Part shown: in pieces, positions 19,524 through 28,770 of the stretch
Layout of the letters: every line of letters begins with the position of its first letter
Position numbering within the stretch: position 1 is the first letter of the stretch
Assembly (NCBI GenBank): GCA_963741625.1
Contig: CAVUIT010000012.1
Span: 744,001-808,000 of the forward strand
Direction: 5' to 3'
From: CAWBBA01 sp963741625
Lineage (GTDB): Bacteria > Desulfobacterota > Desulfomonilia > Desulfomonilales > Desulfomonilaceae
DNA length: 64,000 nucleotides
Program-made: the position numbers and the translations under genes
The notes under the pieces: generated by a model
The model's database searches: none
What the model was told of the DNA's origin: nothing
Seen by the model: the letters and a program-made list of their open reading frames with translations, nothing else

Positions 19524-20078
19524 TTGTGGCTAAGAGTAATTCTCATAACAGGCGGAACACGAAGCGGAAAGAGCGAATATGCGAGAAAGACCGCAGAGGC
19601 TTTGCCCGGCAACCGAGCCTTTGTGGCGACGTGCCTTGCCACTGATGAGGAGATGAGCCTACGGATCAAGAAGCACCAACAGGAGAGATTGAAGGCCGAT
19701 TGGCACACAATCGAGGAACACCTGGAACTTGCCGGCACTTTGCGGAAATTGCAGGGCTTCGACGTGCTTGTCGTCGATTGCCTCACCCTCTGGATCAGCA
19801 ACCTCATGTATGAAGCGCGCGAGGAGGAGAGCGGCTTATCAGAGGGAGATATAACCGGCAAAGCCAACGAACTTCTTAATGCCTGTTCAGGTCTTGCCGG
19901 CACGGTCATATTTGTGACCAACGAGGTCGGGTCTGGGATTGTTCCGGAGAATAGTCTGTCCAGGCTCTATCGCGACCTGGTGGGGAGGTGCAACCAGGTC
20001 ATCGCATCGGGCGCCGATGAAGTTTACATGGTAGCCTGCGGGCTCCCATTACATCTGAAGAGAGGAAGACACGAATGA
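19524..20078 (+). CDS. cobU: adenosylcobinamide kinase/guanylyltransferase
   Basis: Phosphorylates adenosylcobinamide and adds GMP, activating it for joining to the lower ligand. It has a P-loop at the N-terminus (ITGGTRSGKSEYA, about 8-20) and the family motifs VATCLATDEEM, DCLTLWISNL and FVTNEVGSGIVPEN. The 184-residue length is normal. The start is a TTG at 19524 with AAGGA upstream. First gene after the riboswitch; its stop overlaps the cobT start (ATGA). Confidence 0.95.
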   Translation: MWLRVILITGGTRSGKSEYARKTAEALPGNRAFVATCLATDEEMSLRIKKHQQERLKADWHTIEEHLELAGTLRKLQGFDVLVVDCLTLWISNLMYEAREEESGLSEGDITGKANELLNACSGLAGTVIFVTNEVGSGIVPENSLSRLYRDLVGRCNQVIASGADEVYMVACGLPLHLKRGRHE

Positions 20079-21139
20079 GGCTGCTGGATAAAACCCTTAA
20101 ACAGATTGTTCCCCAGGATCAAGCCGCCAGGGAAAAGGCCCGGCAACGGCTCGACCAACTTACCATGCCACACTGGGCTCTCGGTCGGCTGATGGACCTC
20201 GCGATAGATCTGGCCGGTATTACGCGATCCATGACTCCGCCCGTAGCAGAGAGAGTAATTGTCACAATGGCCGCGGACCACGGTGTTGTTGCAGAGGGTG
20301 TCAGCAAATACCCTCAGGAAGTCACCGTCCAGATGGTTTACAACTTCCTGCAAGGTGGTGCCGGAATCAACGCCATGGCGCGGGTAGCCAATGCCCTCGT
20401 GGTAGTGGTAGACATGGGTGTCGCGGGAGACATCGCTGGGGCTCCCCAAGACGGCAGCTTCTTTTCCAAGCGCATCGGTGCCGGTACCCGTAATATCGGC
20501 GAAGGCCCGGCCATGAGCCACGATGAGGCGGTGCGGTCGATTGAAGCCGGGATCGAAATCGCCTTGGAACTCGGAGCTTCTTTCGACATATTCGGCACAG
20601 GTGACATGGGAATAGGCAACACCACGCCGAGCAGCGCGATTGTCGCAGCTGTCACAGGCGCCTCCCCTGCAAGTGTCACCGGTCGTGGAACCGGCATTGA
20701 TGACGGCCAGTTCCAGCACAAGGTCTCGGTGATAGAAAAGATCCTCCGAGTCAATAATCCTGATCCAAGAAACGCTTTGGATCTCCTGGCCAAAGTAGGT
20801 GGATTCGAGATCGGCGGGATAGCAGGTTTGATTCTAGGGGCCGCGTCCATGCGAAAGCCGGTATTGATAGACGGCTTTATTTCCGCTGCCGGTGCCTTGA
20901 TAGCCTATGGCCTGGCTCCTGAAGCGGCGGATTACATGATTGCCGCGCACAGGAGCGTGGAACAGGGCCACAGGGTGGCGTTGGACCACCTAAAGAAACA
21001 GCCTCTGCTGGACCTTGACCTGAGATTGGGAGAAGGCACGGGAGCCGCAGTGGCGATGACTCTGGTGGAAGCCGCGGTTCGGATACTGACAGAAGTGGCG
21101 ACGTTTGCAGAGGCATCTGTTTCCGAAGCAGATAAATGA
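20075..21139 (+). CDS. cobT: nicotinate-nucleotide--dimethylbenzimidazole phosphoribosyltransferase
   Basis: Makes the alpha-ribazole phosphate lower ligand from a base and nicotinate mononucleotide. It carries the family motifs VTMAADHGVVAEGVS (about 68-82), GAGINAMAR, FDIFGTGDMGIGNTT and the C-terminal EGTGAAVAMTLVEAA with the catalytic Glu. The 354 residues match the family. Translationally coupled to cobU by ATGA overlap. A 360-base repeat-bearing gap follows before cobD. Confidence 0.96.
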   Translation: MRLLDKTLKQIVPQDQAAREKARQRLDQLTMPHWALGRLMDLAIDLAGITRSMTPPVAERVIVTMAADHGVVAEGVSKYPQEVTVQMVYNFLQGGAGINAMARVANALVVVVDMGVAGDIAGAPQDGSFFSKRIGAGTRNIGEGPAMSHDEAVRSIEAGIEIALELGASFDIFGTGDMGIGNTTPSSAIVAAVTGASPASVTGRGTGIDDGQFQHKVSVIEKILRVNNPDPRNALDLLAKVGGFEIGGIAGLILGAASMRKPVLIDGFISAAGALIAYGLAPEAADYMIAAHRSVEQGHRVALDHLKKQPLLDLDLRLGEGTGAAVAMTLVEAAVRILTEVATFAEASVSEADK

Positions 21140-21228
21140 GTCGGCTCATATAGTAGGTGTCAAAAATAATGTCCATTTGGCCGTTCGAGATGAAGAATCC
21201 GGGAGGCTCACTGTGACGGGCCTCTTCC

Positions 21229-21365
21229 CCGTCATTCCTGCGAAGGCAGGAATCCAGTAGGACCGGCCTCCCCGCGAGACGCGGGGTCACAATGAGCCGC
21301 CGGCAGGGACGCCGGCACTACCGCCGGATCAATCCCGCGTTCTGCGCGGGACTGACCGGACTGCG
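21229..21365. repeat. composite palindromic repeat between cobT and cobD
   Basis: Four hairpins in a row: ATTCCTGC/GCAGGAAT (21234-21253), CCCCGCG/CGCGGGG (21270-21286), GCCGGC-AGGGAC-GCCGGC (21299-21316) and CCCGCG/CGCGGG (21334-21350). The last lies in a 23-base segment (21330-21352) that is an exact inverted copy of 5393-5415. The third is the shared 18-base unit also at 44780 and 63237. The rest of the 21140-21501 gap holds no gene. Confidence 0.65.
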
Positions 21366-21501
21366 ACCCGAGGACCGGGGTGAATGTGAAATGCCGGAAA
21401 TGGGACAAAAAGTTGAGCAATGGCTATAGTCCAGGAATCCGTTATCTGTATTCGATGGATCAGGCGTGGGATCAAACAATTGATTTCAAAAAGAGTTCGT
21501 C

Positions 21502-22518
21502 ATGGAAATTGAACACGGCGGCAATTTGACATATCTGGCAAGCGTCTCGGGCCTTCCGGCGGAGAATATCCTTGATTTTTCCGCCAACATCAACCCGCTT
21601 GGTCTGCCGGAGTGGTTCCGTTCCGTGGTGAGCGCTGCCCTGGGCTCTGTGGTTAATTACCCCGACCCTGCATGCACTAAGCTCGTGGCTGCCATTGCAG
21701 ACCGATACGCGGCTGAACCGGGTGAGGTGGTTGTGGGAAACGGTTCCACCGAGATCCTTCATCTCATCCCGAGGGCACTGGGTTTAGGCCGGGCTCTTAT
21801 TCCGGTTCCGTGCTATTCGGATTACCTTTCAAGCGCGGCCCACGCGGGCATGCAGATTGCGACCATAGCACTGGAGGAGAGGGAAGGGTTTGCACTGGAT
21901 TTTGACAAGCTTGAAGCTGAATTGCACGGGAATGAGCTGGTTTATCTCTGCAATCCAAGCAACCCTACCGGCGTGCTGCACGATGCCAAGGCATTGAGAA
22001 GAGTGGCGTCACGGAAGCCTTCCACGCTCTTTCTGGTGGACGAGGCTTTCGGCGATTTTGTCGAAGGGATGGAGAGCTTGACGGTAGACCGCCCCGAAAA
22101 TGTGATCGTTCTTCTTTCCTTGACCAAAGTTTATGCAATTCCCGGCTTGCGCCTCGGCTGTGCCGTCGCGGATCCCTCCGTTGTCCGGAAGATACGTCAA
22201 GTGCAGCCGCCCTGGTCTGTGAATACCATCGCTCAAGCCGTGGGAGAGGCCGCACTTCGAGATATTGATTACGTTGAACGCAGCCGCAGACTCGTGCGAG
22301 AGCAGCGACTAAGCCTCGGGGCTGAGCTGAACTCCATCTCGGCACTGACCGTTTATCCAGGGACCGCCAACTTCTTGTTGATAAGGATTGATCGCAAAGG
22401 ATTCGATGCCGGGCTGCTGGCGCAACGCCTGCTCGAGGAAGGTATAGCCATTCGGGTTTGCGACAATTTCCAGGGGCTTGATAAACGTTTCTTTCGAGTC
22501 GCGGTACCGGACATCTGA
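21502..22518 (+). CDS. cobD: threonine-phosphate decarboxylase (3' end frameshifted)
   Basis: PLP enzyme that makes (R)-1-amino-2-propanol phosphate, the linker of the nucleotide loop. It has HGGNL near the start, FSANINPLGLP, CNPSNPTGVL, VDEAFGDF and the PLP lysine in SLTKVYAIPGLRLG. As written it stops at 22518 right after FFRVAV. Removing one C at 22507-22508 continues it with RTSEDNQRLCDSLKKAL, the normal C-terminus of the family, but then runs into the cobQ frame without a stop. A second +1 error near 22575 would end it at a TAA (22602-22604) overlapping the cobQ ATG. True length is therefore probably about 360 residues. Confidence 0.9.
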   Translation: MEIEHGGNLTYLASVSGLPAENILDFSANINPLGLPEWFRSVVSAALGSVVNYPDPACTKLVAAIADRYAAEPGEVVVGNGSTEILHLIPRALGLGRALIPVPCYSDYLSSAAHAGMQIATIALEEREGFALDFDKLEAELHGNELVYLCNPSNPTGVLHDAKALRRVASRKPSTLFLVDEAFGDFVEGMESLTVDRPENVIVLLSLTKVYAIPGLRLGCAVADPSVVRKIRQVQPPWSVNTIAQAVGEAALRDIDYVERSRRLVREQRLSLGAELNSISALTVYPGTANFLLIRIDRKGFDAGLLAQRLLEEGIAIRVCDNFQGLDKRFFRVAVPDI

Positions 22519-22603
22519 AGACAACCAGCGCTTATGCGACTCTCTGAAGAAAGCTCTCGGATCTTCGCACAAGGTAAGGCAAGTCCGTAAGACTCCCGCT
22601 CTA

Positions 22604-24073
22604 ATGTTCCAGGGGACCAGCTCCAATGCCGGCAAGAGCGTCTTGACCGCGGCCCTGGGACGCATCCTCCTTCAGGATGGGTACAGAGTGGCTCCATTCA
22701 AATCCCAGAACATGTCGCTGAACTCTTTCGTGACTCGGACAGGTGGAGAAATGGGGCGCGCTCAGGTGGTGCAGGCTCAAGCTTGCAGGCTGGATCCTGA
22801 TGTGCGGATGAATCCCGTTCTCCTCAAACCTAACAGCGATACAGGCAGCCAGGTGATCGTAATGGGCACGCCTGTAGCAAACATGGATGTGATGGAATAC
22901 GTCCGGTTTAAGCCCAAGGCATTCGAGGCCGCAAAAGAGGCTTATGATTCACTGGCCTCGGAATACGACGTAATAGTCCTCGAGGGCGCGGGAAGTCCTG
23001 CAGAGGTAAACCTGAAGCACCATGACATTGTGAATATGGAAATGGCCAGGCATGCGAGTGCTCCGGTCCTGCTTGTCGGTGACATCGACCGGGGAGGTGT
23101 CTTTGCATCCTTCATCGGGACGATGGAAGTCCTCGCGGAGTGGGAGAGGGCAATGATTGCCGGTTTTGTGGTGAACCGGTTCCGTGGCAATGAAGAGCTT
23201 CTCCACGATGCTATCAAATATACGAAGCGCCACACAGGTCGGCCTGTATTCGGTGTTGTGCCGTATTTTCATGATCTGGGCTTGCCTGAAGAGGACTCTG
23301 TCAGCTTCAAATGCGGAATTTTCGATAACCCTGTCCAAGATGGCGATTGTGTGGAAATAGCCGTAATCGATTTTCCTCACATTTCCAATTTCACGGATTT
23401 TGATGCGTTTCGTGTCGAGCCCGATGTGCAACTGAAAATAGTAAGGACCGCCTCTGACCTGAATCAGCCTGATGCGGTGATTCTGCCGGGAAGCAAGAAC
23501 GTCATAGGTGATCTGGAGTACCTGAGACACAACGGCCTGGACGGCAAAATAAGGGATTTGACCGCAAACCGCGGCACGGAGCTAGTCGGACTCTGCGGCG
23601 GCTTTCAGATGCTCGGAGCTGACATTGCCGATCCTCACGGTCTGGAATCGGATCGTAAGACTATACCAGGTCTCGGTCTTTTGAATGTCAGCACAGTTCT
23701 GGCTTTGGAGAAGACTCTCACTCGTGTCACCGCGACGCACCTGGAATCAGGCTTTACCGTCCAAGGGTATGAAATTCATCACGGTCAGAGCCGATCATCG
23801 AATGCCGAGCCCCTGCTCAAGCAATACGATGGAACAGTGGATGGCGCACGATCTCCGGATGGACGGTTGTGGGGAACTTATCTTCACGGTGTCTTTGACT
23901 CGGATGAATTTCGCAGATGGTTCATAGATCGGCTCCGCGTCCGTCGCGGCCTTTCGGCCAAAGGACGGGTTTGTGCCCGCTATGACATCGAGCCGGCGCT
24001 TGACCGACTGGCCGAATCGGTGCGGCGCAGCGTGCAAATGGACCAAATCTATCGGCTCATGGGCCTCACATGA
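22604..24073 (+). CDS. cobQ: cobyric acid synthase (CobQ/CbiP)
   Basis: Amidates four side chains of adenosylcobyrinate a,c-diamide using glutamine and ATP. It has an N-terminal P-loop (QGTSSNAGKSVLTAALGR), the family motif APFKSQNMSLNSF, EGAGSPAEVNL, and a C-terminal class I glutamine amidotransferase domain with the nucleophile in VGLCGGFQMLG and His in YEIHHG and TYLHGVFD. From ATG 22604 it has 489 residues, typical of the family. The frame is open back to a TTG at 22478, but that stretch encodes the tail of CobD, so the downstream start is preferred. Overlaps cbiB by ATGA. Confidence 0.95.
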   Translation: MFQGTSSNAGKSVLTAALGRILLQDGYRVAPFKSQNMSLNSFVTRTGGEMGRAQVVQAQACRLDPDVRMNPVLLKPNSDTGSQVIVMGTPVANMDVMEYVRFKPKAFEAAKEAYDSLASEYDVIVLEGAGSPAEVNLKHHDIVNMEMARHASAPVLLVGDIDRGGVFASFIGTMEVLAEWERAMIAGFVVNRFRGNEELLHDAIKYTKRHTGRPVFGVVPYFHDLGLPEEDSVSFKCGIFDNPVQDGDCVEIAVIDFPHISNFTDFDAFRVEPDVQLKIVRTASDLNQPDAVILPGSKNVIGDLEYLRHNGLDGKIRDLTANRGTELVGLCGGFQMLGADIADPHGLESDRKTIPGLGLLNVSTVLALEKTLTRVTATHLESGFTVQGYEIHHGQSRSSNAEPLLKQYDGTVDGARSPDGRLWGTYLHGVFDSDEFRRWFIDRLRVRRGLSAKGRVCARYDIEPALDRLAESVRRSVQMDQIYRLMGLT

Positions 24074-25017
24074 GATTTGAGTATCAGATTCTTCTGGCCG
24101 TGGCCTTGGATCTGCTCGTCGGCGATCCTAGATGGTTCCCGCATCCTGTGAGGCTGATCGGACGATTTGCCATGTGGGTGGAAACGCCGTTCCGTAGCAT
24201 GATCAAAAGCCCCCGCATGGCGGGTGCGGTCACCGCTTTCGCGGTCGTGGGCGTCACCGGCGCTATCTCGTGGACTCTTCTTTACGGCGCCGGTGCCGTG
24301 CACCCCTACGCGGGAGATCTGGTGTCCATTCTGTTGCTTTGGACCGGCATAGCCGCAAAAGACATGGTCACGCACAGTTCGGAAGTTGTTGACGCCCTTA
24401 ATTCAGGCTCGCTTCCCGAAGCAAGGCAAAGGGTCGGGATGATTTGCGGCCGGGACACTGAATCACTGGATGAATCTGGGATCGCTCGGGCAACAGTGGA
24501 GAGCGTGGCGGAAAACATGGTTGACGGGGTTATTGCTCCGCTCTTCTTCGCCGCGATTGGCGGCGCGGTGGGCATAATGGCTTATAAGGCAGTCAATACC
24601 CTCGATTCGACATTTGGTTACAAGAATGAAAAGTATCTGGAATTTGGGTGGGCCTCAGCGAAACTTGACGACATCGCGAACTTCATTCCGGCACGGCTCA
24701 GTGCTCTGTTGGTGCCGGTGGCCGCGATGTTCTTGCTGCACAGCCCGGTCCGCTCGCTTAGAGTCTTTCTCCGTGACCGGCTGAAACACCCGAGTCCCAA
24801 CGCGGGGCAAGCCGAAGCGGCAGTGGCAGGAGCACTGGGAATTCAGCTCGGGGGCTTGAGCCACTATTCCGGAGTGCCGTCGAATAAGCCACTGCTAGGC
24901 GATCCGTTGATGTCGGTGGGACCCGAGCACGTTGTTCGTGCCAATGCTCTGTTGCTGATAACGTCGGGATTGGCTTTGACGCTTTTCCTTGGCGCCAGGC
25001 TTGCAATCGTAGGCTAG
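24070..25017 (+). CDS. cbiB: adenosylcobinamide-phosphate synthase CbiB
   Basis: Integral membrane enzyme that attaches the aminopropanol phosphate arm to adenosylcobyric acid. It has the characteristic LLVGDPRWFPHPVRLIGR near the N-terminus, the segment ARATVESVAENMVDGVIAPL, and NTLDSTFGYKNEKYLEFGW, with several hydrophobic helices. The 315 residues fit the family. It uses the product of the neighbouring cobD. Confidence 0.96.
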   Translation: MRFEYQILLAVALDLLVGDPRWFPHPVRLIGRFAMWVETPFRSMIKSPRMAGAVTAFAVVGVTGAISWTLLYGAGAVHPYAGDLVSILLLWTGIAAKDMVTHSSEVVDALNSGSLPEARQRVGMICGRDTESLDESGIARATVESVAENMVDGVIAPLFFAAIGGAVGIMAYKAVNTLDSTFGYKNEKYLEFGWASAKLDDIANFIPARLSALLVPVAAMFLLHSPVRSLRVFLRDRLKHPSPNAGQAEAAVAGALGIQLGGLSHYSGVPSNKPLLGDPLMSVGPEHVVRANALLLITSGLALTLFLGARLAIVG

Positions 25018-25052
25018 GATTGTATCTCGTTGAAGAGGCTCTTTAAGACACC

Positions 25053-26484
25053 TTGTCGGAGATCAATGTGAACGTTCCGTGCCCCAGAATAGTAATAGCC
25101 GGAACCAATAGCGGAGTGGGCAAGACTTCCGTGACGCTGGCCCTGGTCAGTGCGCTTCGAAAGCGCGGCCTGCGTGTGCAGACATTTAAGGTAGGTCCTG
25201 ATTTTCTTGACCCCACTTACCTGACCTTGGCTTCAGGTAGGCCCTGCTACAACCTGGACGGGTGGATGACGAACAAGGCGTACGTGCACAGTCTCTTTCT
25301 CGAAAAGGCCGCAAGTGCCGATGTCGCCGTGATTGAAGGCGTGATGGGGCTTTTTGATGGGAGTGACCCGGTCGATTCCGCAGGCAGTACCCGCAGAGAT
25401 TGCCACTTGGCTGGACGCTCCGGTGTTGCTGGTTGTAAATGCGCATGGGGTTGCACGGAGCCTGGCAGCCCTGGTGAAAGGGTACACAGAATTTGACCCG
25501 GCTTTGACCATTGCAGGGATTGTCGCCAACCATTGCGGCTCAGAGCGCCATGGGGAGTTGTTGGAGGAATCGCTCAAAGCCTTCGGACTACCCCAGGCTG
25601 TGGCGGCCGTCCCTCGCAGTGCATTTCCGGAGCTTCCGAGCCGTCATCTCGGGCTCGTGACTGCGGATGCCCGTAACGTGCCGGAGCAATTATTGGAGGC
25701 CCTTGGAGAAGCTTTGGAACGCCACGGTCGCGTGGACGAAATCTTGAGAATCGCCCGATCCGCCCCTGCCATTTCAAAAACTTCCGCACCCCGCGAGAAG
25801 GCGGACAAGGCAACACGGCTACGGCTGGGACTGGCCTACGACGCGGCTTTTCACTTTTATTATCGCGACAATCTGGAGGCCCTTGAAGCGCACGGATGCG
25901 AATTAGTCCTTTTTTCCCCCCTTCAGGACAAAGTGCTGCCTGAAGGACTGGACGGCCTTTATATCGGAGGCGGATATCCTGAGGAATATGCTGAAGCTCT
26001 TGCCCGAAACACAACTATGATCGAATCGGTCCGGCGGTTCGCGGGGGAGGGCAAACTGGTTTATGCAGAGTGCGGCGGATTGATGTACCTTGCTCAGGGG
26101 ATTGAATGCGGCGACGCGGCGCGCCATAAGCTGGTAGGTCTGCTCCCGCAGTGGACCAGGATGTTGGATCGACGCAAAGCGCTCTCGTACGTCGAAGTCA
26201 CTCTGACCCGAGATTCGCTTTTTGGAAAACAGGGTGAGAGACTTCGAGGGCATGAGTTCCACTACTCCGAACTCCTCGGCCACCCTATCGAGGACGGAGG
26301 ATGGAATCATCCCTATTCTGTGAAGCGCCGGCGCTCGGACGCGGCCGTACTGGAAGGATTTCAGAGAGGCAGGACCGTGGCGAGCTACGTTCACGCGCAT
26401 TTCGCCTCTCGAAGCGGTGCGGTAAAGCATTTTGTGTCCGCTTGCGCGGCAAAGTCATCATCCGGCGCGAATGACCTTATGTAG
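25053..26484 (+). CDS. cobB: cobyrinate a,c-diamide synthase (CobB/CbiA; one frameshift)
   Basis: Amidates side chains a and c of cobyrinic acid. The N-terminal P-loop domain (IAGTNSGVGKTSVTLAL; GPDFLDPTYL; EGVMGLFDG) is in one frame and the rest, including the glutaminase domain with the nucleophile in YAECGGLMYL, in another. The break is one extra C in the CCC at 25390-25392; removing it reads DSAGSTAEIATWLDAPVLLV through the join and gives 476 residues, the usual size. As written, the N-terminal piece ends at 25496. The first codon is a TTG at 25053; an ATG-less N-terminus makes the exact start uncertain. Confidence 0.93.
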
Positions 26485-26494
26485 GAACAAGCCC

Positions 26495-27181
26495 ATGGAA
26501 ATTACCCCTTCCCGACGGCCGCTCGTTTACGCCCTCTATGAGGGACCTATGAGCGGGGAAGCCATCGAAGCCCGTTCATTTGAAATCATCGACCAGGAGA
26601 TTAGGACCCATTCTTTTTCTCCGGGCCAATGGGAAGTCGTGAGGCGCATGTTGCACACCACTGCGGACTTCGGATTAGCGGATGACGTGAAATTCTCGGC
26701 GGATGCAATCGATTCCGCTATTTCTGCGCTGCGTTCGGGTAGCCGTATCTTTGTGGATTCGAATATGATCCGATCCGGCCTCTCCATGACTAGGCTCAGG
26801 CAGGTCTACCCGAGCTATGGACCCGAAGACCTTGTGTGCCACGTGGCAGACGAAGACGTGGCCAAAAAAGCCATTGAGAGAGGTCTCCCGCGCTCGCTCT
26901 TTGCCGTGCGTAAGGCTGAGGGCGTTCTGAACGGCGGAATTGCGGTTTTCGGCAACGCCCCTGTAGCGCTGATGGAACTGAATCGGCTCATCATGGAAGA
27001 AGGAGTCAGGCCGGCAGTAGTTATAGCCATGCCCGTGGGCTTTGTTCACGTGGTCGAGAGCAAGGAGGAGCTGATGTCGCTCGGCGTGCCGCACATTACA
27101 ATCAGGGGTCGCCGTGGCGGGAGTCCCCTGGCCGTCAGCGCAGTGCATGCTCTCTGCTCTCTGGCTGGTCGGCATGTGTAA
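26495..27181 (+). CDS. cbiC: precorrin-8X/cobalt-precorrin-8 methylmutase
   Basis: Moves the C-11 methyl group to C-12, forming cobyrinic acid. It has the family features IEARSFEIID near the N-terminus (the catalytic His of some members is not obvious there), VRRMLHTTADFGLA with the conserved His, FVDSNMIRSGLS and NAPVALMELNRLI. ATG 26495 follows the cobB stop by ten bases with AGGAA upstream and gives 228 residues; the frame is open further upstream but only inside cobB. Confidence 0.94.
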   Translation: MEITPSRRPLVYALYEGPMSGEAIEARSFEIIDQEIRTHSFSPGQWEVVRRMLHTTADFGLADDVKFSADAIDSAISALRSGSRIFVDSNMIRSGLSMTRLRQVYPSYGPEDLVCHVADEDVAKKAIERGLPRSLFAVRKAEGVLNGGIAVFGNAPVALMELNRLIMEEGVRPAVVIAMPVGFVHVVESKEELMSLGVPHITIRGRRGGSPLAVSAVHALCSLAGRHV

Positions 27182-27202
27182 GTTCGCAAGGAGAGGTGTG
27201 GA

Positions 27203-27721
27203 ATGTTGAAGGATGCCGGCGGCAAGAGCGCCATCATACTTCTGGGGCACGGCAGTCGGGTGCCGGACGCTGGTAAACACATGGAAAAAGTGGCTGCAGG
27301 GCTGAAGGAAAAGTACGGATATGACATGGTGGAGGTCTGTTACATGTCGCGGCTCGGCCCGCATCTTCCCGAAACCTTCAAGAAATGCATGGAACAGGGC
27401 GCAACCGACGTAATGGTCATCCCGTACTTCTTGCACGACGGCCTGCACCTGGTCTTGGACATTCCGGAGATGATGCAGGAGTTGGCCTGCGAATACCCAC
27501 ACGTGAAGGTCGTGTTGGGCAAAAACCTTGGTTTTGACGAGATCCTCGTGGACTTGGTGGAGAGGCGCATAATGGACTCGGAGGAGTGCGGCGACGTCAG
27601 AGATCTGGTTCTCCCGCCACGGAAAAAATACCCTGTGCCGCCGGGCCAGTACGAGTTCGTCCAGATGGAGCCTGCGGAGGCGGCCAAATTCATTGAAAAG
27701 GATCGTAACCGCCAAAATTGA
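27203..27721 (+). CDS. cbiX: sirohydrochlorin cobaltochelatase CbiX
   Basis: Inserts Co2+ into sirohydrochlorin, the committed step of the anaerobic pathway. It has the metal-binding histidines in ILLGHGSRVPDA (about 11-22) and YFLHDGLHL (about 75-83). At 172 residues it is close to the short archaeal-type CbiX with a C-terminal extension rather than the two-domain form, so it may act as a dimer. A GGAGAGG ribosome binding site precedes ATG 27203. It sits directly before the cobalt transporter genes. Confidence 0.93.
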   Translation: MLKDAGGKSAIILLGHGSRVPDAGKHMEKVAAGLKEKYGYDMVEVCYMSRLGPHLPETFKKCMEQGATDVMVIPYFLHDGLHLVLDIPEMMQELACEYPHVKVVLGKNLGFDEILVDLVERRIMDSEECGDVRDLVLPPRKKYPVPPGQYEFVQMEPAEAAKFIEKDRNRQN

Positions 27722-27728
27722 GAGGGAA

Positions 27729-28480
27729 ATGAACGTGAAGAAGTGTAATAAAATTGTGATATTTCCATTTATTGCAGCCATCCTCGTCCTCGCTCCAACC
27801 GCGGTTCATGCCATGCACATCTCAGAGGGGATCTTGCCCCTGCAATGGGCGGTTCTCTGGTTCGTGCTGAGTGTTCCGTTCGTGGCTGGGGACTGCGAAA
27901 TCTCCGGATTCGGAGCCAAGAAGAGCCACACCTGAAGGCCATGGTAGGGCTGGTGGGCGCGGCAGTATTCGTTATTTCTTGCATGCCTATTCCCGTTCCC
28001 ACGGCAGGCACCTGCTCACATCCCTGCGGCACCGGCATGGCGGCAATTCTTATCGGACCCTCGCTGACCGTGGTTGTATGCAAGTATTGCTCTGGTACTC
28101 CAGGCGTTGTTTCTGGCGCACGGCGGTTTGACCACCCTGGGCGCGGACATCTTCTCCATGGGGGTGACGGGAGCATTTGTGGGGTACGGGTGTTTTTATC
28201 TTGGCCAAGCGCATGGGGGCTCCGCCGATTGTCAGCCGCTTTTATGGCTGGTATTTTGTCTGATTGGGCCACGTACGCGGTTACATCTCTTGCCTGGGAC
28301 CGCGCTACATGCGGATGGCTCCGTCGGGAGCCATGTTCTTCACCATACTCCTGGCCTTCGTCCCTACACAGGTTCCCCTGGGGATCCTGGAAGGGTTTCC
28401 TCTGTGCCGGAGCGTATCGCCTGGTCCATAACCGACGCCCCGAATTTCTTGGAATGCTTGCCAAGGGGGATGCACTATGA
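27729..28480 (+). pseudogene. cbiM: cobalt ECF transporter S component CbiM, six apparent frameshifts
   Basis: Substrate-binding membrane subunit of the CbiMNQO cobalt importer. Homology runs the whole length but switches frame: a signal peptide ending AVHA, then MHISEGILPLQWAVLWF, PVPTAGTCSHPCGTGM, LVLQALFLAHGGLTTLGADI, GILSDWATYAVTS and FVPTQVPLGILEGF. Indels inferred from the family: -1 near 27886, +1 near 28075, +1 near 28203, +1 near 28231, -1 near 28292, +1 near 28400. The net correction gives 249 residues, and the gene ends in an ATGA overlap with cbiN. Six indels in 750 bases is much denser than elsewhere, so true decay or a poor-quality patch are both possible; intact cbiN/Q/O argue for the latter. 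Confidence 0.85.
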
Positions 28481-28770
28481 AGAAAGCCTTTATCATCGGG
28501 GGACTTCTTATTTGCCCTGACTCTACGGTTTTTGTCGGTCTGGCCGTCGCAGACAGCAAATGGCCCGGGGTTGACGACGCCGTGGTAAAGAAGTTTGCTG
28601 AGGATGCGGGCCGGCCTGCTCGTGAGCCCTACTTGAACTTTGGTGAGGGAGACATCCAGCTTTTCCTTTTCCTTATCGCGGGTACTGTGGGCGGATTTGT
28701 CGCGGGCTACTACTATCGGGACCTCTTCGCGCCCCGGCCGAGCAGGGCAAAGAATCAGTCAAATGTTTGA
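28477..28770 (+). CDS. cbiN: cobalt transport protein CbiN
   Basis: Small accessory subunit of the cobalt ECF transporter. It is 97 residues long with an N-terminal hydrophobic segment, an extracytoplasmic loop (WPGVDDAVVKKFAEDAG) and a second membrane helix (LFLFLIAGTVGGFVAGYYY), the family layout. It overlaps both neighbours: ATGA with cbiM and TTGA with cbiQ. Confidence 0.88.
   Translation: MKKAFIIGGLLICPDSTVFVGLAVADSKWPGVDDAVVKKFAEDAGRPAREPYLNFGEGDIQLFLFLIAGTVGGFVAGYYYRDLFAPRPSRAKNQSNV

Noticed and set aside
21502..22604. UGA read as selenocysteine at the cobD stop
   Set aside because: Homology beyond the TGA continues in a different frame, so read-through would not restore the protein.
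26675..27781. 368-codon open frame opposite cbiC and cbiX
   Set aside because: Antisense shadow of two recognised cobalamin genes, no family features.
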